Part shown: piece after piece, positions 50,245-64,000 of the stretch
Position numbering within the stretch: the first letter of the stretch is position 1
Layout of the letters: every line of letters starts with the position of its first letter
NCBI RefSeq assembly: GCF_001039355.2
Contig: NW_019775490.1
Location: 62,001-126,000 of the forward strand
Source: Lingula anatina
Lineage: Eukaryota; Brachiopoda; Lingulata; Lingulida; Lingulidae
DNA length: 64,000 bases
Reading direction: 5' to 3'
Program-made: the position numbers and the translations under genes
Notes under the pieces: generated by a model
Database searches by the model: none
The model's input: only the letters and a program-made list of their open reading frames with translations
What the model was told of the DNA's origin: nothing

Positions 50245-53200
50245 TTATGCAGGATTTGTTAAGACAGAGTCCAAATTCCCACTTTGTCGTAGCTCCAGGG
50301 CACACACTCGAAATACTTTCCTTATTCTTTGGAAGGCATACTCATCATAAACTGACCTTGCTGTATTAGATAAGTTGAATGGTTCTGAAGAAAAAAGAAA
50401 TCAGATTAATTTTCTTACAGGATTTTTAGTTCCCTGATTTGATTTTTTAAAACTTTGTCATTTTCAGTAACTCAAGAACAACTTAATTTTTCTGTATAAT
50501 GAACAAACTTTTTTTTTTTTTTTTTGGGGGGGGGGGGGGGGGGGAAGGGGGGGTTTTGGAAAGAAAAAAAAAAGNNNNNNNNNNNNNNNNNNNNNNNNNN
50601 NNNNNNNNNNNNNNNNNNNNNNNNNNNNNNNNNNNNNNNNNNNNNNNNNNNNNNNNNNNNNNNNNNNNNNNNNNNNNNNNNNNNNNNNNNNNNNNNNNNN
50701 NNNNNNNNNNNNNNNNNNNNNNNNNNNNNNNNNNNNNNNNNNNNNNNNNNNNNNNNNNNNNNNNNNNNNNNNNNNNNNNNNNNNNNNNNNNNNNNNNNNN
50801 NNNNNNNNNNNNNNNNNNNNNNNNNNNNNNNNNNNNNNNNNNNNNNNNNNNNNNNNNNNNNNNNNNNNNNNNNNNNNNNNNNNNNNNNNNNNNNNNNNNN
50901 NNNNNNNNNNNNNNNNNNNNNNNNNNNNNNNNNNNNNNNNNNNNNNNNNNNNNNNNAAAGGGAGGCTTTAGGAATGAAAAAATAGCAAGTAATTACTATT
51001 GTTTCCATTCATTGCTTTTCAATGTAATTCTTTGATGTCACTTGTACCTGATGATATGATTTTTTCCATTCATATCTGTGATTTGTAATCTTGACTTCAA
51101 TTCAAACAAAAAAGAACTGATGTTCATACTAACCTTCTATACACAGCCACTTCCACTGGGAAACTGGATTTCGCAGCATATCCTGTCGCATCATGGTTCC
51201 TACAGGCAACTTACAGCCAAGACGGATGGATATGGCTTCATGTTTAAAACTATATAAAAAATAAACAAAAACACAAATTAAACTACTGCCTGTAAAACAA
51301 ACAGAAACAAAATTCAAGATATGAACTCAAATGAACTTAACAATGAGCTCAAAAACAGTGTGACATCCTTGCTGACCAAATCACAAGTTAATCACAATTC
51401 CAACAATTTAACACTGAATTTGGGTTTTTAATAAACAACACAGCAGAAGCTAAAAAAAGTGCAGCCCAAGTTATGCATCAAGATTAAATAAGTGCACCAT
51501 GCTTCTGTCTAAACACTTAAAAAGTCCTAGTGCTGTGAAACATACAAGACTCTATCACAGAGCAAGGCTTCAATTCATGTAAGAGTGAACAATAACTGCA
51601 TTACTTTTAAAATAATACATTTATCTAGCCCAATTTCACACTGGACCTTTCTTTCAACTTTACACACGATTTCAGCAAATGTGAAACAAAAGCGGTTTTC
51701 TGTATCCAGGAACTCCTAGTGGAAAATGAGTATGGTACAGCTGACACAAAGACTAAGTACTATGACCATACATTGATATCAAGAGAATTGCAGTATATTT
51801 CGATTATACACATACTCAAACTTTTGTCCATAGTATTCCAGAAATCCAAGAAAAAGCTCTCCTAAAGTCTGCTTGTTGAGTGAATTAAAAGGTGGAAGGT
51901 CCTCTTCCAACCGTAAGGAAGTGATGTCAAGATCAGCAGAGAATTTGTGCTGAAACAAAGACATAATAAAGATTTTAAACATGGAACAACTGTGGGTTTT
52001 TTTTTCCAAACATGAATATTTTGCCCAAACAGAAACCATTATTTTGAGATTAAAAATTTAATGACTATTGTTTTTAATTCCTACATTACATGAAAGCGAG
52101 GTATCATTTAGGACAAATGGCAGCACCATTGCTCTGAACTTACTGCAAATTTCTGTTGCAAGCTTGGAATCACAGCAGGACTACAGCCACCTTTAGAATT
52201 AAAAACAATTCATGAGAACTTTTGAAAATCCAGCACTTTCCACTAAAATCTCATCTTGGTCGAATGACCTCTCAGAACTGCATTTTGCTCATCTGTCATT
52301 ACAACCTTGTTAAAAGCAAATGGACTTCTAGTTTAATGTCATTTCGCTACATGACTAATGTAAAATTGTGAAAAGAAACAAACAAAATCATTGCACATAG
52401 ACTCTGCTACATTTTTATAAATGAAAAGTGAAACCTTACATTGTAAGTAATGAAGCACCATAAGCACTAGGGAGAAACTAGAGATAGTGGCTTTGCTGGC
52501 ATCATTGATGTCATGGATCTTTGCCCAGTGCTTGACAAACAGGACTAGGGGTTTCACACGCCAGTCAGCTGAAAATATTAACATTAAATAGAAAACCTCT
52601 TAATTCAGAACTGTTCCAGCACAAATATTGACTATTTCATTGGATGTGAACTATTAGTTTTCAGGAATTAAAAGAGTGAAACGTAGCAGATGTTTCAATG
52701 ATTTTAGCATTCTCATGTTCAAATTACAGTGTCACAATGCCTGGTCTGAAGGTAAATCAGGTGCACATAATAGTTTTGTTCCCTACAAATTTATGGGTTA
52801 CATCATATACTAGGGCTCAGAAATCCACATATTCTCATTCATTAATAAAGTTTTTTGTTTAAAATGATTTAATTAAAGAAAGTGCGCATTCAAAATTAAT
52901 AAATATGTGGATTACATATTCACTGAAGACTTACCTTTAGAATATGCATGTAAAAGGTGTGTGTTTCTTATTCCTACTGCATTGTTGATATTGAGATCTA
53001 CTTCAACACCACTAAAAAAAAGGTTTAAATGAAACTACAAGCAATACTATGGTACAAGAAATCACATGGCCACCAATGTGTCTTAAACACCTATGCAGTA
53101 GATCTTAAATAAAGAGCAACTGTGATTACTTTGACCTTTATCTTTTTCTCCATTATAATGTCCTAAGTGTTCATTTCCTTTTACCATGTGGAATTATCAC

Positions 53201-55428
53201 TTACCTGATTTTATCATTGAACTTGAGAATAGGCACTTTGGCTTTAATTAACATTGGATTTTTGATGAAATCTGAAGAAAGAAGTAGTGCATGAATGCAG
53301 TGGCTTCAACAAACCAATACTGCATAATAAATAAACAAACAAACAAACAAGAAAGACAGAAAGAAAGGAAATGAAATAAAGACGAATGGCAAGATGCTGC
53401 TTGAAATTTCTGATGGAATACTGTTCATATAATTATATGAGAAAAGTGAACTGTCTGAAATTTGCAACTCTAAAAGAAATATAACATGGTTGCATAAGAA
53501 TTTTGTTTGACATTCCAAGCTGTCCATCACAAGTACTGATATGAATAACTAACCACATTCTTTCAACGCCTTTAGTGCCAAGAGGAGAACCTCGGGAGCC
53601 TCAAACCTCTGATCAACCTAGAAATTCACAACAATATAAATGCCTTTCTGTGACAATATCAAGAAATATTCTGAATCAGTTTTAAAATAAAATGAAAAAC
53701 ATCACATAGTACAAAACCTACAATTTAACACATATTCAGTATCTAAAACTGAAACAAACCAATCCATATACAGCTGTTGGAGGCCAAAAAGGCTGCTGCA
53801 ATCATTTTATGCTACAAAAAATATCTGACTCCATTGACATACCTCTCCATGGGTTAGCATAAGACACATATCCATGTCACTGTTATTGCTTCCAAACCCA
53901 TTCATGGAAGAACCTACCACATAGAGACCACAATCTGAAAATAACAGAAGTCATTCATCATCAATATCAATACTGAAGAAATGACTGGATTGGAATTTTC
54001 CATGTCTCCTTTTTTTGAAAATTTCAACAAGATGACTTTTCTCCCTCTATACCATATATTTATAATGGGGCCCTTCTACTTACATGGAAAAACACCCTTT
54101 AGAATGGAATACAGAGCATCCCTGAGCATCATCTTCCTCTTAAAAATCTCTTCAGTTTGTCTCTTCTTCACACAGTAGTTCCATATCACCTGGGACATCT
54201 GAAATTAGTTACATTGTAGAGATTCTTGGATATTTCATTTTCTTTTCTTTTAATTTGGGACATATATTAAATGATTTACAAAGGGTAAAGACATTATTGC
54301 ATTACCCTATGTGTAAAAATAATCTCAGATATGTATTATCACAATGCCAGTCAGATAATAAATAATCAGACTGTGTAAAGAATCAACTTAGATTAACATG
54401 ATAGAGTGGTCACCAATTCCTAGCAAACTGGACCATTTGATACCTCATCAAACTTGTATCCTGGTGGGGGGGTAGGTTTGATGCAAGAGTCAGCTGACTG
54501 GTCATCTTCAGTGGACGGTGATTGGCCAGATTTAGTTCGCTTCTTTGGTACATCGCGACTCTGAGCACTTGGCCTTTCATCACTGTCATGATTGATATCT
54601 AGCTGCCTCCTAAAAAGAAATGTATCTTAACAATAAACAATTTATTCTAGAATATCAAGAAAGACTGAGACAATGATTTGGTAACATGAATCAAAAATAG
54701 GGTCCATGAAAGAACAAAATTTAATTTCAAGATTTGAAAATAAAACCAAAATAAAACAGAATAATGTAAATAGTAAAATGTTATTTCATGTTTGTGAAGT
54801 CATATGCTGCAGCACAGATCAAAATAAAGTTGTTGTTAGAAAAGATACATATGAATGTCACTTAGAAGTCAAATATTTGACTCAATACTTACTTCACACC
54901 TTTTCTGTCAGATGCTTTAGATGACCTTGGCAAACTATTTCCTTTTGTTTCCTGGTGATAAGAATGACGTCTTGGGGGAGTTTTGGGTGGAGTTGTTTCA
55001 TTACGATCACAATTTGACTGCTGTTTTCTTGAAACTCTATAGTCCATGGAAGAGCTTCCGCCCCTTCTACCATTTCTGGCATTTGAGTCACTATGATAAG
55101 ACCTATAAGACCCATGACTTTGCTGACCATATCTATGATCTCCTGGTATGTTAGAGTTCATCAATCCCATAAATCGCATGTCCTGGAACGTGTCTGTATT
55201 TGGTGTCTGTGGGGTAAGTCTTAGTATTGTACTGGCAGCTGCTAGTTGGTTGTTCAGCCTTTCTTGTCCCCAAGAGATCTGAGGTAAACAATTCATCTGC
55301 TGCAGGCTTCTGTTACTAAATTGGGCAAGCTGTGACATTAAGTCCGATGTACTTCCACTATTCATTTGGTGAAGATTTGTGTTATTATGAGCCATGATCT
55401 GGGAACTTGGGTAAAAAAACTGGGCCAT
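50245..55428 (-). CDS. TENT2: Terminal nucleotidyltransferase 2 (GLD2-type poly(A) polymerase)
   Basis: Non-canonical cytoplasmic poly(A) polymerase that elongates tails of stored mRNAs and adds A to some small RNAs. Twelve exons in consistent phase encode 560 residues: 54893-55428, 54444-54609, 54084-54198, 53843-53934, 53554-53617, 53205-53271, 52935-53011, 52440-52568, 52144-52190, 51816-51949, 51134-51249, 50245-50384. A long low-complexity N-terminus (Q, N, S rich) and a basic KKRTK patch precede the catalytic core. The nucleotidyltransferase signature VVGSSMNGFGSNNSDMDMCL places the metal-binding aspartates at 292 and 294, and the third is in GVEVDLNINNAVGIRNTHLL (352). The PAP-associated region contains VKHWAKIHDINDASKATISS and LGELFLGFLEYYGQKFD, and the protein ends EEPFNLSNTARSVYDEYAF and a short tail. 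There is no RNA-recognition domain, as expected for GLD2, which needs an RNA-binding partner. Start MAQFFYPSS was chosen because upstream sequence in the exon looks like 5' UTR. A 382-base N gap lies in the last intron. Confidence 0.95.
50575..50956. other. Assembly gap (N run) in the last TENT2 intron
   Basis: A run of N follows a T-run and a G-run (about 50509-50565), a low-complexity context that commonly stops sequencing. The flanking exons of TENT2 are intact and in phase, so no coding sequence need be missing. Confidence 0.99.
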
Positions 55429-63173
<7,745 letters not shown>

Positions 63174-63215
63174 TAACTGAATTGTATAAGAAGATAAACT
63201 AGACTTTATCAAATT

Positions 63216-63556
63216 ATTGTACCACCAGCGTTAGCGCTGGCGGTACACATGGTTTCGGTCCCGTCCGGATCGTTCCGCCGGCTCCGCCGGACGGCTACCG
63301 TTACCGCTTCTCCTCCTAGACGGTAAGGGCCCCCGTACCCATCTCATGGATTTAGGTCACCTATAATCTCAACTCGTTCCACGTAAAATTTGGGCTTTGT
63401 CGGTATTGGGGTCTGGGTGTGGCACTCATTGCAATGCACCCTTGTCTAAAAATGGCAAAATTAAATGCTAATTATCTACCCTACGGAAGGAGTTATGGGA
63501 AAAATTTCTATAGACGGCTTTCCAAAAGTCATATGTGTAGATTTCAAATATACCCT
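63216..63556. repeat. GC-rich repeat-like block before the terminal gap
   Basis: The sequence changes abruptly to a GC-rich block with short palindromes (ccagcgttagcgctgg near 63226-63241, ccgccggctccgccgg near 63275-63290), unlike the surrounding AT-rich intron. This suggests the end of a mobile element or an unrelated repeat that defeated assembly, since the N gap follows directly. Its full structure cannot be seen. Confidence 0.45.
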
Positions 63557-64000
63557 NNNNNNNNNNNNNNNNNNNNNNNNNNNNNNNNNNNNNNNNNNNN
63601 NNNNNNNNNNNNNNNNNNNNNNNNNNNNNNNNNNNNNNNNNNNNNNNNNNNNNNNNNNNNNNNNNNNNNNNNNNNNNNNNNNNNNNNNNNNNNNNNNNNN
63701 NNNNNNNNNNNNNNNNNNNNNNNNNNNNNNNNNNNNNNNNNNNNNNNNNNNNNNNNNNNNNNNNNNNNNNNNNNNNNNNNNNNNNNNNNNNNNNNNNNNN
63801 NNNNNNNNNNNNNNNNNNNNNNNNNNNNNNNNNNNNNNNNNNNNNNNNNNNNNNNNNNNNNNNNNNNNNNNNNNNNNNNNNNNNNNNNNNNNNNNNNNNN
63901 NNNNNNNNNNNNNNNNNNNNNNNNNNNNNNNNNNNNNNNNNNNNNNNNNNNNNNNNNNNNNNNNNNNNNNNNNNNNNNNNNNNNNNNNNNNNNNNNNNNN
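63557..64000. other. Assembly gap (N run) to window end
   Basis: All bases are N. The remaining exons of UPF1 are expected here or to the right. Confidence 0.99.

Noticed and set aside
50472-51035. Long open frames through the N run
   Set aside because: They consist almost entirely of undetermined residues plus poly-G and poly-T flanks, so they are artefacts of N translation.

Overview
This is animal nuclear DNA: AT-rich, with spliced genes, GT-AG introns of about 100 to 1000 bases, microsatellites and short inverted-repeat elements. The gene set (UPF1, TENT2/GLD2, HPS1, drebrin-like protein, RhoBTB, cyclin O, a Rax-like paired homeobox exon, a peritrophin-type chitin-binding exon) fits a non-vertebrate bilaterian, most likely a marine invertebrate such as a lophotrochozoan. 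The phylum cannot be fixed from this window. All exon calls were made by eye from splice signals, reading phase and similarity to family sequences recalled from general knowledge. No search was run.

Layout: 132-297 (-) first coding exon of a Rax-like homeobox gene that leaves the window on the left. 298-9075 is mostly non-genic and holds a 2466-bp direct duplication (3069-5534 and 5536-8001). 9076-13340 (-) cyclin O. 14372-16642 (+) a secreted protein with a truncated chitin-binding domain, with possible further exons to 17958. 19246-24256 (-) RHOBTB. 24257-30773 is a long gene-poor stretch. 30774-36537 (+) drebrin-like/Abp1 (DBNL). 38277-44111 (-) HPS1. 45439-46645 (-) a small two-exon gene of unknown function. 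48547-49642 (+) an intronless, divergent MAPK-like gene. 50245-55428 (-) TENT2 (GLD2). 56791-63172 (+) UPF1, which runs into the terminal N gap. Neighbours mostly alternate in strand, giving likely head-to-head promoters (RHOBTB/DBNL and TENT2/UPF1, both with CRE-like TGACGT sites) and tail-to-tail ends (CBM14 gene/RHOBTB, DBNL/HPS1, MAPK-like/TENT2).

Functionally this is a mix of housekeeping and regulatory genes, not a pathway cluster: mRNA decay and tailing (UPF1, TENT2), trafficking and actin (HPS1, DBNL, RHOBTB), ciliation (cyclin O) and neural patterning (Rax-like).

The most useful structural point is that the window has five isolated single Ns (5535, 33681, 40358, 48831) plus two long N gaps; four single Ns are counted here as listed. 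Two of the four sit exactly between near-identical direct duplicates, and the other two sit where coding sequence is missing (HPS1 and the MAPK-like gene). They therefore behave like assembly joins, and any biology across them should be treated with care. No convincing new multi-gene system was found. The best candidates for new biology are the MAPK-like pseudokinase, the uncharacterised 113-residue gene and several short inverted-repeat transposon families.
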